A stretch of DNA of 64,000 nt from Pseudo-nitzschia pungens. Its lineage: Eukaryota > Bacillariophyta > Bacillariophyceae > Bacillariales > Bacillariaceae. Position 1 is the stretch's first letter; each line of letters opens with the position of its first letter. The stretch covers positions 620,001-684,000 of the forward strand of contig CM074763.1 in assembly GCA_037355855.1 (NCBI GenBank), read 5' to 3'. The translations under genes and the position numbers were made by a program. Positions 1 to 11,500 of the stretch are shown piece after piece. A model generated the notes under the pieces. It did not search any database. It was not told the origin of the DNA and saw only the letters and a list, made by a program, of their open reading frames with translations.

Positions 1-299
1 GCCCAACGTAGCTTATAGACTCCCTCATATAACGGCAACGTTTCGCGTGCTAGGTACTATCGCCGATTCACTGACAAACCTTCATTGATAGACTCGATGA
101 TTAACTTGGTGCACTTCTTGTTGATAGACCGATGCGCTGATAAATCCCTCCCTGACAAACAAATACTGATGCAAACTCACTTCGCTACGAAAGCTGAGGA
201 TTCTATCAGCTCCACTCGTAGCCATAGCTTTCTCTGGCAGTAGTAGGGTCTACCTACTTGGTATATACATGAACCACCTTGGTATATAAATGAACAGTC

Positions 300-1330
300 G
301 AACCAAGCAAAACCCCGCGTTAAACTGCAGCCGAGTTGCTGGATATTATTCTGCTTCTCTTGTCGACAATGCTACCACAGTCATCATCTTGCTAAATTGT
401 TCAACGGGTGTTCCTTACAAATATGTTATGCTGGCGTTCACGCTTCTTCGGCTTGTACGTTTGGAATGTTCCGAATTACACTTGCCTGATATGGTGAATT
501 TTTCCATTCTTTGCCATTCCATGTCCCAGGCATAATTGGTCGGAACAAAAGGCCTGTATTGTTGTTGCGACCACATAATCCATCGCTCTTTCCAATGCCT
601 AATAACTCCTTCTTGAAGGCTGTTGCATCTGGCTCGGCAGTTATTTTGCGGAGTTCAGTAGATCTGGTCAACTTCATCGCATCATGTGCAATAGTATTCC
701 CACTCAGAATTTATACCTCGTTTGCTCCTTATCTATTACGCGTAGTAGTTGATCATGTTCTTCATCGAATTCGAGAGGACTTCCCGGCTCCTCTGGTGTA
801 GATGGTGCTCTTTTGCTCGGTCCAATTCGTATACGAAGCGTTGTATCTTTACAAGTTGTTTTGAGCGAATTGCTGTATCTGTTTGATCCACCTGACATCC
901 GACATACTCCTTTAGCTATATTTCGTCCTTGCAGTCGAATGAGCTTGTGAATTCATGTGTAGCTTCTTCCACAAACTGTTTAGGCCCAGATATACAGCAG
1001 TCATCTCCTATGCTTTTTGTTTATGCAACTCGGTGCTTTACTGATCCGCTAAACTCTCCTATATGCTCTTTTTTCTTAATTGTGCCACGGCATCGCTCCT
1101 TCGCACATAAATGAACTGTCGAACCTTGCACAACCTCTTTGCTGCTACTGTTTCTGCTCGCGCCAGCATTGGCAACGTTTCTAGTAGTGGCAAACAAGAA
1201 GTAGAGAGTGATCATCGAATTCGCGGTAGTAGACACTCAAGTAAAGTAGGGCGACGCTGCAAAACACTCAGCCATTCGACACTGCAATCTAAAAATGAGG
1301 TCGGACCACATATGCTTTCTCAATAGTGCA
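300..1330 (-). mobile_element. Decayed Ty1/Copia retrotransposon, RT to RNase H part
   Basis: Read on the minus strand, the stretch keeps recognisable Copia pol motifs in order but in shifting frames and with stops. Near 960-1010 is the reverse transcriptase active-site region (GDDCCISGPKQF, a variant of the YVDD box). Near 870-905 is a GCQVDQTDTAIR-like segment, at 775-815 APSTPEEPGSPLEF, at 670-705 VGILLHMMR followed by PDLLNS, and at 350-390 the RNase H hallmark VVALSTREAE. No LTRs, integrase or gag part was recognised nearby, so this is an old fragment. The motif order is that expected for Copia elements (including the diatom CoDi groups); the exact lineage is inference. Confidence 0.75.
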
Positions 1331-2077
1331 ACGATGTCGACCCGAGTGTGTCATTACGTATTATTTTTTAGTTGTCGACCAGAATATTGAAGAAAAAAGG
1401 AAGGAATAACGTCACAGTCATTGTGTCATGGTCACAGTCTTCGGAGTGTTCAGACACTAATGATTGTAGAAATATAGATGATGTAACAATGGTCATACTA
1501 CAGGTAAGATCTTAGCTTGTATTCGTATCGAGGAAAGAGCACATGTTTATGCTTTCACTTCAGGACCCTTCATTTAGATAAGCCGGCACTTTTGATAGAT
1601 TGCTTCGTATTCGTAGTATTTTGTACGGCACAGTAATCTCGTCGATGGGGAGTGAGTTGCTTCTCGTACCTGGTATTTTCGCCCTGGTCATCAATGCGCA
1701 GTTTCCTTGTCTGAGTTGAGTAAGGTTAAGGCCTTACACAATATTATTGTGATACAGTATCCTTAGAGAAGACTAAGGTTACTCGTACCGTAAGCCCCTT
1801 GATCGTTTTTGAGATAGCGATGTACATGGAAGATACTCAGAACTGAGACGTAATTTTAAGATTGTATTGTATGTCATTAATATCATGATTGTTGCATCGT
1901 CAATGCTATCTGCATTCAACCAAATTACGTCAACGACACGAGTCTGTACATCTACGTAAAGGTTACGAATACAAAGTTGTCCTATCAAGTCGACGATCGA
2001 AGCCAAACATTTCATCCAGGTGAAACAATAGCCTTACTCACAAACGCACGCCTTCGAACGAAGAAACAAGAGGAAGT
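1331..2077. other. Intergenic, no gene recognised
   Basis: AT-rich sequence between the Copia remnant and the GPCR-like gene. Only short open frames with no family resemblance are present. An upstream ectodomain exon of the GPCR-like gene was looked for here and not found. Confidence 0.5.
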
Positions 2078-3168
2078 ATGGCATCCAAATCGACAGGGTC
2101 TGAGGAAGGTCCATCCCGAGAGGAACTTCTTTCAATGTGGATACCAATTTTGTCCACAGTGGACGGTGATGAGCATCATCACTATTGCAGTGATTTTCTC
2201 ATCCCTTGTCTTTCTCTACCTATTTCGAAACAAAACAATAGTTACCATGAGTCAACCAGGTCTGCTATCTGCAATGTGCGTTGGGTCGTTACTATATCTA
2301 GTTGGAGTGATGCTTCAAGCGCACATCCGCCTTGGAGAAACATTAGTTGTCGGCGCTCCAGTGGAAGACGATCAACAATGTCGCGGATTGGTTTAATTAC
2401 ATGGGGGTATTTATCACAGATTCGATCCTATTTTTGAAGTTGTACCGAGCCTACAAAGTGACAAGATTTCGTCGTAGCCAAACAGTTCGTGCTCGGCACA
2501 TATTGGTCCCCTTTTCCCTGGGTCTCGTTTTCCCGATGGTGCTGTGCGCTGTGGACCAAATACTTTGTTCACCTTTCGGAAATAAGGGAAGCGAGGAGGA
2601 CGACGCAGGTAATTGGAGGTGCACTGATCAAAATATGATGCACAGCACTCAGTTATCAGGTCCCTTCATTGGGGCATTGCTCTGCTATTTCGTCTCGCCA
2701 TTTTTGTTTTTGCATGGAGAGTACGGAGTATGGACGAATCCATTGGTGACACTAGAAGAACTATGCGTTGGTCTGTGTTCACCTTCACTGATGTATGTGT
2801 CCCAGATTACTTTTGTGTTGGTGATGCGGAGCCAGAGCAAAAGAAAAAAAATGGATCCCATTGTTTTCAGGCAAGTATATTTGATCATTCTCCATTTTCC
2901 TACTTTCTTCAACGCAATGGCTCCATCCATATTTTTGGTGTTTCCAAGGATGTATCTTGTGTGGTACGAGAGAGCACACGGCGATTTTCCCAGTCACGTC
3001 AAGACGTATGGCTCAGGTCGGACCCACGTTGGTTCGTTGGCATCCAGTATAATAACAACAACTCGCACTGCAACGATGAGTAATCCATGTGTGTATCCGA
3101 CGAGATCATCTACTACCATGAACGAGACTTGCCAATTGGACGAAATAACGAAGCTTGAAGGGGCCTGA
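2078..3168 (+). CDS. Class C (GABA-B-like) GPCR transmembrane region, frame-broken
   Basis: Seven hydrophobic segments appear in order: about 2169-2230, 2250-2320, 2375-2450, 2500-2570, 2655-2720, 2755-2830 and 2870-2965. The TMSQPGLL stretch before TM2 and the PRMYLVW end of TM7 resemble GABA-B-type receptors. The reading is not continuous. A start at ATG 2078 is in one frame, TM1-TM2 (about 2160-2396) in the next, and TM3 to the stop (2347-3168) in the third. Both steps are +1, and the total span of 1091 nt is two nucleotides over a multiple of three. No ligand-binding ectodomain precedes it, unlike typical class C receptors. It could be a pseudogene, an assembly artefact, or a gene needing +1 frameshifts. 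The family call rests on topology and short motifs. Confidence 0.6.
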
Positions 3169-4453
3169 AAACGAGAAGTCCGACGACCATCGGAAGGATG
3201 AAAACACGAACAAAGGCGTCGACGACGACGACCGCGATTTTGAGATAGACAAAGACGACGTTGCGGATGTCTGAGTTGCCTGCGGGATTTGGGACGTCCC
3301 GTGGTTTGGTCTTTTCCCTGCGATCCAATACAACCGATGAGCTGTTTCTATGGTATGTCGGCGATCCAAGATCCGGAACCGAAATAATCCGAACAACGAT
3401 CGCGCCATAAGTCATTCTTGATCGGTAAATTGTGGATTGCCCGAACCGGCATCTACCGTAATAACAAACCAAATCAGCAGACCACATTATCCGAAGATGT
3501 GGATGGTTCGATGGATGGTCGCGATTGGGTTGTGTTTCTTTCGCAGTATTGCTCTTTCTTGTCGATGCTTGTAGAAGATATGAGCTTTCGGACACTTAGC
3601 AGCTTTTCGCTGTGATACGGCAGTGATGCTTGATAGTGCTACGTTGATCAGTAGATTCTTGCACCAGGGGTACACAAGTAATCCCGGAAATCTGGATCTC
3701 GCCGTGTTTCCTCGTAAGTACTCTTGGATCAAAGTAGCACTTGAGATGCGGTAGTGCTAGGTTCCATAGTAGGTTTGTGCACCAGTGTCCAGAAGCCTAA
3801 GCCTAGCCCTGGAGATCAAGTTCGCGCTAATGATAAGGCGTTCGAACTATTCCAATCGCATTGCTTGCGTCCAGTGATTCCATCGGTTGCTGATGTGATC
3901 GACGCGTCAACTCAAAAGAATGCGGATGGGGGCTCAACAGACTGCACGTGTGCGTGCGGATGCTGCCTTAGTGAGAGTGGCGTCGGCCAGCGCCATTTGG
4001 TAGCCTTGCACTATTCTGGAGGGTAATTTCATGGTTGGGGTGAGTTCGCACAGAGTCCGAACATGGTTTTTGGTACACTGTTTTTCGTTGTGGTGGTGAT
4101 GGCATTGCTGTCAGGTGGACCATCGCTTCCTTTGAAAGCAGCATCCGCAGCTTATTGGAGTAAAGGTAGGCGATTTTTTCTCCCATTCCTTTCGAAGCAC
4201 GCAATACGATTAGTAGTAACCTTACTCCTGATACCTACTTCCGGTCGCTCTGTCTGCTGGTGTCCGCGTCGTAGTAGTGGTGTAGTAATACTCGTAGTCG
4301 AATCTGGTCTCAATGAATTCCAATTCGTAAAATCCAGCATAACAAACTTAATGACTACGAAGTAACTTATATAGCTTTCTAGGGCGACTTCATTCAATCT
4401 CAACAATCGTAATGCAAGTCACTTCATCTTCGAGCTTCAGTTTGGAAAACTGA
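3169..4453. other. Intergenic, no gene recognised
   Basis: Short open frames on both strands lack family motifs, a convincing start context or a splice pattern. I see no transposon or RNA gene here. Confidence 0.45.
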
Positions 4454-4655
4454 AGATGAGAATGCACAATTAAACAATCTATGTATTTAAGGGTACATAC
4501 TCGTATATGAAAGGTAATCTTATGTATTGTTTGAGATGAGAATTGACAGGTTAACAACCTATGTATATAGATATTAAAGGTATGTATGTGTTCGAGACGA
4601 GAATTGACAGGTAAACAACACATATTAATAGGTATGAAAGGTATGTATCCTCACT
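4454..4655 (+). repeat. Degenerate tandem repeat, three units of about 60-80 bp
   Basis: Three successive units begin with AGATGAGAAT, AGATGAGAATTGACAGG and AGACGAGAATTGACAGG at 4454, 4534 and 4595. Each continues through an AAACAA...TATGTAT...TATGAAAGGTA core. The first unit is longer (80 bp) and more diverged; the last two are about 61 bp and nearly alike. Confidence 0.75.
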
Positions 4656-4866
4656 TATTTGCGTTTCGCAGGGCTTTGCCGTAACCTTACCGGTACAAGG
4701 GTAAGTTACCAGGTAAGTTACAAGTTACCTGGTACGAGACCGACTGAACATAAAAACATTCCACTAAAATCCCAAGAAAACTGGAGTCTGAACTTACACA
4801 ACGGGAAAATGAATCGGGAGACAACGCAGCGTTGGACTGTGCCCTTGCTGCCGTTTACTCCCATCT

Positions 4867-5373
4867 CTATTCCTGTACTTTGAAGTATTTGCGAATCAGT
4901 TCCTCGTCTCCCGTTCTCCGATCGAGTTCCAAAGTTACCGACACCATTTGAGTGAGATCGTGGTGGGCGCTGCGATGTTGGTCGAATCGTTCGGACGCCG
5001 CCTCGCGCCGAGGTTGTTCTCGCAGCCGCAACAACGACTCGGGTCGAGTCTGGTGTGTTGGGGCAAGCAGCAATCACCTCCGAGGGACGACGCACGGTGC
5101 TGGAAGCTTGTTTCGTTCCGCTGGAGCGCTGCGGGAATTGTCCTATTCGCGCATGCTGGACATGGGGGGAGCTCCGTCTTCCAGAAACGACCGGTCGCTC
5201 ATACGAACCGTGAACGCGAGCAAAAACAGCAAGGTCCAGGCCGTGGCCTTTGATTTCAGGGTGTTGATCAACACGAACATGAACACAAACGGCGCGGCGA
5301 GAGGGAACGGTGCCAATCCCGTAGCTACATGCAGCAGCAGCCAAGTCCGCTTCCGATGCCAAGCCACAGCCAT
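4867..5373 (-). CDS. Small two-TM membrane protein, two exons
   Basis: The ATG at 5373 opens a protein starting MAVAWHRKRTWLLL, with two hydrophobic segments (about residues 9-33 and 42-54). After an intron comes a charged helical tail (RLREQPRREAASERFDQ) ending at a stop at 4867-4869. Exon 2 starts after CCAG at 5050, so it begins at 5049. The donor is odd. Ending exon 1 at 5209 (donor GTTCGT) keeps the frame and gives 115 residues. The better-looking GTATGA donor four bases further (exon end 5205) leaves one extra nucleotide. The gene is divergent from, and slightly overlaps, the poorly defined 5' end of the HAD-like gene. No family was recognised. Confidence 0.5.
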
Positions 5374-5445
5374 CCCGAGACGAGTCGTTTCTTTCGAATT
5401 TCGTCGACGTCGACCGCGTCAAGCAGGTGGCCTCCCTATTGAAAT

Positions 5446-6321
5446 GTGGAACTCGGTGGGTCGGCAGGCGGCAAGAACCGCGATGATACAACAACCACTG
5501 CAGAATTGGCAGCAGCGTTGGGCCAGAAAAAAAACAAGAAGACGAAGGCTCCTTCCTCCTCTGCTCCGCCCCTGAAGGACCACCACCCCTCCGACAACGA
5601 TATTCGTGCCAAGTATGCCGCCAAGCTCAAGGGCAAGGGCGGGCTGGCCGGCATTGAGCTGGCCAAATCGCAGGCCAAGGACAAGCTTACCAAGGGGGAC
5701 GCCGCCGGTCACCTGGCGGCCCGGAAGATCGCCGTGCAGGGAGACGCCGAAGCCGCGGCCAAGTCAACAGGCGCCAAGAAATGGCTGCCCTCGCAGGGAG
5801 CGAGCCAGTTGCTCACGCTGCTGACCCACCGGAGCATTCGCATCGGCCTGCTGCCGATTCTTTCGTCGGGGGCAACAGTATTGACATCAAATGGAAACGA
5901 GGTGGAGGAAGCACCCCGAATGGAAGACTTCAAGGCCCAGCTCAAGAACGTCATCATCGACAAGCTGATTCCGGAGTTTGGTGTCGGAGGCAGCAGCAGC
6001 AACAACACCGAGGTCGACGATAGGACCATAGAAACGGCGTTTAGAAAGGATTTTTTGAACGAGCTGGAGCTGGACCCCCACCGGGTCCTGCTGGTTTCGG
6101 ACCGGGACCAGTATTTGCGGGTCGGCAGGGATCTGGGGATGAACATTTGCCGGATACGACCCAAGAACGCGCGGCGGGGAAGCCTCACGGCTCACTTCAC
6201 GGTCGAGTCAATCGAGGAGGTGCAAGACGTCGGTGAACGAGATCAATGGGATTTCCTTCAACGTGGTATTGAATCGATGACGACGAAGAATGGCAGCGGC
6301 AATGGCAACGATTGCCTGTGA
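5446..6321 (+). CDS. HAD-like domain protein, N-terminus uncertain
   Basis: The C-terminal part is haloacid-dehalogenase-like: THRSIRIGLLP, then DPHRVLLVSDRDQYL, then RPKNARRGSLTAHF followed by a VESIEEVQDV helix, as in many stramenopile HAD proteins. The start of this frame is low-complexity and lysine-rich and has no ATG. An ATG at 5329 lies in the same frame but is cut off by a TGA at 5440. A neighbouring frame (5343-5447, containing SNFVDVDRVKQVASLL) also looks coding and would join by skipping one base near 5445-5450. The canonical catalytic DxD motif is not seen, so catalysis cannot be claimed. The end at 6321 is firm and the start is not. Confidence 0.6.
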   Translation: MELGGSAGGKNRDDTTTTAELAAALGQKKNKKTKAPSSSAPPLKDHHPSDNDIRAKYAAKLKGKGGLAGIELAKSQAKDKLTKGDAAGHLAARKIAVQGDAEAAAKSTGAKKWLPSQGASQLLTLLTHRSIRIGLLPILSSGATVLTSNGNEVEEAPRMEDFKAQLKNVIIDKLIPEFGVGGSSSNNTEVDDRTIETAFRKDFLNELELDPHRVLLVSDRDQYLRVGRDLGMNICRIRPKNARRGSLTAHFTVESIEEVQDVGERDQWDFLQRGIESMTTKNGSGNGNDCL

Positions 6322-6672
6322 AAAGAATAGACTTCAATAATAGTAAGTAGTATAATACACTAATGATGATCAGATCATAGAACTGTTGATGCCAATCTCA
6401 CCCATCCCCAAAACTACTACAGTACGTATTCAATAACGATGTATTTCGATAGAATTCAAAGATACAATTTGTTACACAAATAGGAATACAGCGTATACAA
6501 TATTTTCGTGACGAATCCCATTCATTGATAGATTGCTCAAGTCTGCACATAGGACAAAAATTGTAATTCGGAATAATCGTAGAGGTGCGATGGTGATAGC
6601 AAAGCACCTGACTCGCTTCGCACTTTGTGTATTGGATATAATGCAATATTGTTAATCATTGTTGTCTCTGCA
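6322..6672. other. Convergent intergenic spacer
   Basis: AT-rich spacer between two converging genes, presumably holding both 3' UTRs. No other feature was seen. Confidence 0.5.
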
Positions 6673-7827
6673 TTATGAATAGAGACGAATCAATTCGTCC
6701 GACACCGCACTCGGCGTCAACACTCCCAGATCGGTAAAGAGCAGCGTGATGAATTTTGCCGGAGTGAAATCAACCGGCGAGTTTTCGACCCTCACATTGT
6801 CGGGAAGGTCGATGGACGAGAAGGACTCTTGTTGTTCCTTGGTGTCGTCGCCCGTTGTTGTCTTGGGAGTTGACGTTGTCGTGTCCAGGAACCGAATGGG
6901 ACTCGTCGTTCCCATCACCGGCAGATCCTGTTGGTTCAGAGGGTACAATCGGGCAAACTTATAGCTCTCCGACGCCACGTAAAAGGGTTTCCCGTGCGCC
7001 TTGGCACACGTCGCCAGGGCGTACGTTCCCATCTTGTTGACGACTCCGCCGTTCTCCGCCACCGCCTCGGCTCCGACCAGCACCACGTCGACCGATTCCA
7101 TCACGTGCCCCATGGCCGAGTCCAGAACCACCGTCGTGGGGATCTGGCTCTCGTGCGTGGCGTAGGCCCTCGCCGCCTTGGCCCCGGCCGCGTCGGGGCG
7201 TCCCTCCAGAATGACGATATCAAAGTGCTTGGTCTCGGCCGCCTTGAGCAGAATGGCCGCCACCACCCGGGACCAGCCGTGCGTCAACACCGTCTGTCCT
7301 TCCTGGATGAAATCGGCCGCGACGTGGGCGATCCGATCGCGGGCCGCCAGACTGATGCCGGCAAAGCGCTGTCCGCGTTCCAACACCTGGTTCCGGGAGG
7401 CCGCAAAGTCTCCGTGCTCCAGAAAGGTCCGGGTGGCGTACTTGAGAAAGAGGTCGCAGCCGCTCGCCAGAGCGATCTTGTTGCGGGCACGTCCCTTGGA
7501 CAGCTGGATCTCGGGGTGTTCCTCGTCGCCGTCGCCGCCGCCGCCACTGCTTGGCTGCTCGGTCTGCGTTCGCAAAAAGTCCTGCATAATGATCTCGCGG
7601 GCCTGCTTGAGCTCGTCCTGGAGTTCCATCATGGTGGTGGCGTTGGATCGCTCGACGACCCCCAGGAGGGCCTTGATGGCAGCGACAGGGGTTGCCATGA
7701 CGCTCATGTCGAAGAGGGAGGAAGTGCGGCCGTCCCGCTTCAAAAAGCCGCGGAGATCCCGCAGGACGAGGGGAACGTTGTTGTTGTTGTTATCGGCGTC
7801 GCTCTCGCCGGTATTAGTTGTTGCCAT
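6673..7827 (-). CDS. EIF2B1: Translation initiation factor eIF2B subunit alpha
   Basis: This is a regulatory subunit of the eIF2B guanine-nucleotide exchange factor, which recycles eIF2-GDP in the cytosol. The protein (about 384 residues from the ATG at 7827, reading MATTNTGESDADN) has an N-terminal helical part and then the Rossmann-like eIF2B/ribose-isomerase fold: TVLTHGWSRVVAAIL, VILEGRPDAAGAKAARAY, VLVGAEAVAENGGVVNKMGTYALA and KPFYVASESYKFARLYPLNQ. The last third carries a glutamate- and threonine-rich insert before VDFTPAKFITLLFTDLGVLTPSAV, the usual C-terminus of alpha, beta and delta subunits. Its size and lack of an N-terminal extension favour alpha. An in-frame ATG lies upstream (7986), but the 53 extra residues look like leader sequence. 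No intron was seen. Confidence 0.9.
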   Translation of the reverse strand: MATTNTGESDADNNNNNVPLVLRDLRGFLKRDGRTSSLFDMSVMATPVAAIKALLGVVERSNATTMMELQDELKQAREIIMQDFLRTQTEQPSSGGGGDGDEEHPEIQLSKGRARNKIALASGCDLFLKYATRTFLEHGDFAASRNQVLERGQRFAGISLAARDRIAHVAADFIQEGQTVLTHGWSRVVAAILLKAAETKHFDIVILEGRPDAAGAKAARAYATHESQIPTTVVLDSAMGHVMESVDVVLVGAEAVAENGGVVNKMGTYALATCAKAHGKPFYVASESYKFARLYPLNQQDLPVMGTTSPIRFLDTTTSTPKTTTGDDTKEQQESFSSIDLPDNVRVENSPVDFTPAKFITLLFTDLGVLTPSAVSDELIRLYS

Positions 7828-8523
7828 GTTGTTGTCTGTCGTGTTGATTGATTCGTTGGTTGATTGGTTGATTGGGATGTGAGTTGCAATTATCTGGTTC
7901 GTTCTACTTTCGGATTGAAGTTGATGCGAGAATCGGAATCGGGAATGAGATGCGAGACGCATAATGCATAATGCATAATGCATCATACATCATACATCAT
8001 GTCGTATCCGAGGGAGTTTCGTTGCGTCTCGGGGCGATGTTTATTGCACAAGATTGAAGACGATGATGCACAGTTACGTACGACGTATGGACGGATCTAA
8101 AGGTTCAAAGCAATGCCTAATGCACAACATAACATCATAACTTCCTTTCGTAATCGAAGAATGAATCGAAACAGTGACTGACTGCCAATCGGGTTTCATT
8201 GTTTACCTACCGTAAGATTACCATATCACATATCGTAGTCGCACAGCAAACGCTCAGCCCCAAAGGAAGTTGCAAGTCTGGGAAGCCTCTGTTTCACGGA
8301 AAATCAATCGACCGTCTCAATCATCAATCCGTTGCACTGAAATTCGGCACTGTACATGCACCAGCAATGAGCATTGCCAACCTTCCAATTGACAATCACG
8401 CAACAACCCAACAGTCTAGCATCTTGCATTCGTTCGAGGAGAGAGTGCATCGGGGTCCACTAACACTTTCGAATAAACCAATCAGGGCACTGAAATAATC
8501 CGGAGTCGAAGTCCAAAATCCCG
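7828..8523. other. Intergenic with ATGCATA/CATCATA microsatellite
   Basis: This is the divergent promoter region between eIF2B alpha and the RGG gene. Positions about 7957-8000 hold a simple repeat of GCATAAT and CATCATA units. No gene was recognised; the open frame at 8199-8498 has no family features. Confidence 0.55.
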
Positions 8524-11500
8524 ATGGACAATCGAAGAAATTCTTGGCGGTAAGGCCCAACGGCATCGGGACGCTTGGATGATCGTGATGATGAACGATG
8601 TTCGCACAACTCTCATTCTTCTGTTCGTGATTTTGTGTCTTTTGCTTTCGGTTTGTTCATTTGTCGAACCGAACTCGCTTGACTCGTGGTATGTCTTACT
8701 ATATTGTATGGTATGTTATGTGTCGTATTGCATTCGACAACAGGGGAGACCGCGATCGGGACCGTCCCGTATCGTCGTACGCATCCCTTGCCACGGGTCC
8801 CCCTCCTCCTTATATTGACCGAGACCGTGGCGAGGACGACTTTCGAGGAGGAGGAGGCCGCGGTCGGGGCCGGGGAGGAAGGGGCCGAGGAAGCCGCGGA
8901 CGCGGTGGTGGACGGGGCCGTGGACGAGGCAGGGGTGGCGGAGGTTTTGGCAGGGAGTTTCCCCGGGGAGGACGGGGCGATTCCATCAGGGATCGTGAAC
9001 GGGATCGCGAACGGGATCGCTTTGGTCCCGCGTCAGCGTCGTCATCATTGGATCGGGGATCGGTAGATCGATCCGTGAGCCTCCCCCGGAGCGGCGGCAA
9101 CCCTTCCGCCTTGGCGTCGTCTGGGGCGGGGAGCATCATCGGCACCAACCGCGGCATCGTCGAGCCTCCAGCACAGCAAGAGCGGGGACGATTCCGGATA
9201 CGAGAGCGGGGAGCTTTCCCCGTCTCCGCCCAAACCGATCGACACGGAACCGAGGAGGCCGCCGGGTGTCGGCACCAGCAGCAGTGGCAGCGGCAATCAT
9301 CCCATGGAAAGCAAGTACGGACCATCGTCGTCGTCCCCCCATCATCATCACCACCACCACGACGAGTTTGATCATCGCCGGGGCAGATTTGGAAGTGGAA
9401 GCGATCGAGGCCCCCCCGAACCAAGTCCCTACGGAATGTCCTCTCCCCGGTACGCGGACGATCGGGACCGCGATCGCGATCGGCCACCACCCATGTTCGA
9501 GTCGCGCGGCGGACGAGGAGGACGAGGCGGCGGCGAGTTTGACGATCGGCCCGGCAGGGGAGGCGGCCGCGGACGAAGTGGCGGCGACTTTGAGAGCGCA
9601 AGAGGTCGCAGTGGAGGAAGCAGCAGCGGCAGTGGCCTGGGGAGGTTCGGTCCCGCCGGAATCGTGGCGGAGGAACGCGCCGCCGAACGAGCCGCGGAAC
9701 GCGCCGCCGGGAGGGGCGGAAGGGGACGAGGAGGTGGACGATTTCCGTCCGAGGGACGCGTCCGCGGCGGAAGAGGCCGCGGCTCCTCCTCGTCGTCGTC
9801 GTCGCTGGCGAGGTTTGGTCCCGCCGCTGCCGCTGCCGAAGCGGGCAGGAGGTTTCACGAACCCATGGACGGACGGGGGCCTCGCGGAGGAGACGGAGGA
9901 CGGAGGGATTCCTTCCGTTCCATGGACGACTTTCCACCACAAGGCGGGCCTTCTCATCCTCGCGACCTGACCTCTCCGCGGCGGGACATGCCGCGGGATA
10001 TGCCCCGTGAAATTCCCAGGGACATGCCACGCGAAATTCCCAGGGACATGCCAAGGGACATGCCCCGTGAAATTCCCAGGGACATGCCAAGGGACATTCC
10101 CAGAGACATGCCGCGAGACATGCCCAGAGATCTGCCGCGAGACATGCCCAGAGATCTGCCACGAGACATGCCCAGAGATCTGCCACGAGACATGCCCAGA
10201 GACATGCCACGAGACGTGTCACGAGACATGCCCCGGGACGGACCGATTGCCCCGCGAAATGTTGCGCCGAGATGACTTTTCGCGAAGAGATGAACCCCGC
10301 GACTTTGGGAGGGACGAACCACCCATGCGTGAAGGTCCCGGACCCGGCAGAGACTTTTCCCGGAGTGACGAACCCCGTGACTTTTCCCTGCGGGACGGGC
10401 CACATCGAGACGGCGGAACACCGAGGGATTTTCCGCCCCACCGAGACGATCCACAAAGGGACTTTCCACCACATCGGGACGGTCCCGGTCCCCGCGACTA
10501 TCCCCTCCGGGAAGGACCCCGGGAACTGACGCGACGGGACGGGCCCAGGAGTTATCAGCAGGACGGACCCCGGGAATTTCCGCGGAGGGACGATCCGCTC
10601 CGGGACGGTCCGAGGGATTTCCCCCGACGGGATGATCCCATGCGAGATGGACCCATGCGAGATGGACCCATGCGAGACGGACCCATGCGAGACGGACCCA
10701 TGCGAGATGGACCCATGCGAGACGGACCCATGCGGGACGGACCCATGCGAGATGGACCACGAGATCTGTCGTTGTCGTCGTCACGACGAGACGGACCGCG
10801 GGACTTTCCGAGGAGAGACGAACCACCACTGCGAGACGGAATGCGGGGTCCTCCGCGGGACGGACCGAGAGATATACCGAGGGACATGCGCGATTCGATC
10901 TATATGCGCGACGAGGATCGGTATCCCGTGCCCGGACGATCCTCGATTGGCAGCGGGAGCTACAGCAATATTTTGAACGAAACGGATGCGAGAAACGAAC
11001 CAAACCCGGGATTTGCTCCCGAAAGCGACCGGTATGGCAAGCGGGGACGCGACGATCGCGATTTCCGTCCCGTGGATCGCAACGAGAAGAGACCGAGACC
11101 GGAGGACTACGGCCCGTTGCCGTCGCGAGATAGCAGCCTGCACCGGCCGCCCCCTTTTTCGGGTTCCGACGATCGCACCTACGGACCCAGCAGCAGAGAC
11201 AGAGACCGCGCTCCTCTGCCCGACGGAGAGCATGCCGAGACAAGGGGCCGGGGCCCATGCCGATGGGTGGCAGCGGAAGAACCGTCGGTGCCGGATCTCC
11301 GCCGCGAGACGAGGGCGGCGGTGTCCGCGGGGACCCCCCGGGATTCCGGGACGACATTCCCGGCGGTCCTCCCTTTCATCATCATCGTCCGGACTACCCA
11401 CCACCATCCGGCGGCGGCGGCGGCGGGGGCCCAAAGCGAGACTACTACGGGCATCCACCATCCGGGGGCGGCGAGATGGATCGGGGCCGCGATCTTGCCA

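Noticed and set aside
5049..5100. A 46-bp GTGCGT...CCAG intron in the small membrane-protein gene
   Set aside because: It joins a frame that is not continuous with the N-terminal transmembrane part; a longer intron from the GTTCGTATGA donor fits both sides.
5329..5445. In-frame TGA at 5440 read as selenocysteine in the HAD-like gene
   Set aside because: The peptide before the TGA (MQQQPSPLPMPSHSH) is low-complexity, no SECIS-like structure was recognised, and a neighbouring frame looks more coding.
10255..10285. TGA-C as a +1 recoding site in the RGG gene (AGA-TGA-CTT near 10273)
   Set aside because: A step at GAC-GGA near 10240 gives a better continuation of the Arg-Asp pattern (DRLPREMLRRDD), so the TGA is probably never reached in the old frame.
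8810..10474. Long open frame on the minus strand across the RGG gene
   Set aside because: It is the mirror of GC-rich repetitive coding sequence on the plus strand and has the matching Arg/Pro/Trp-rich shadow composition.
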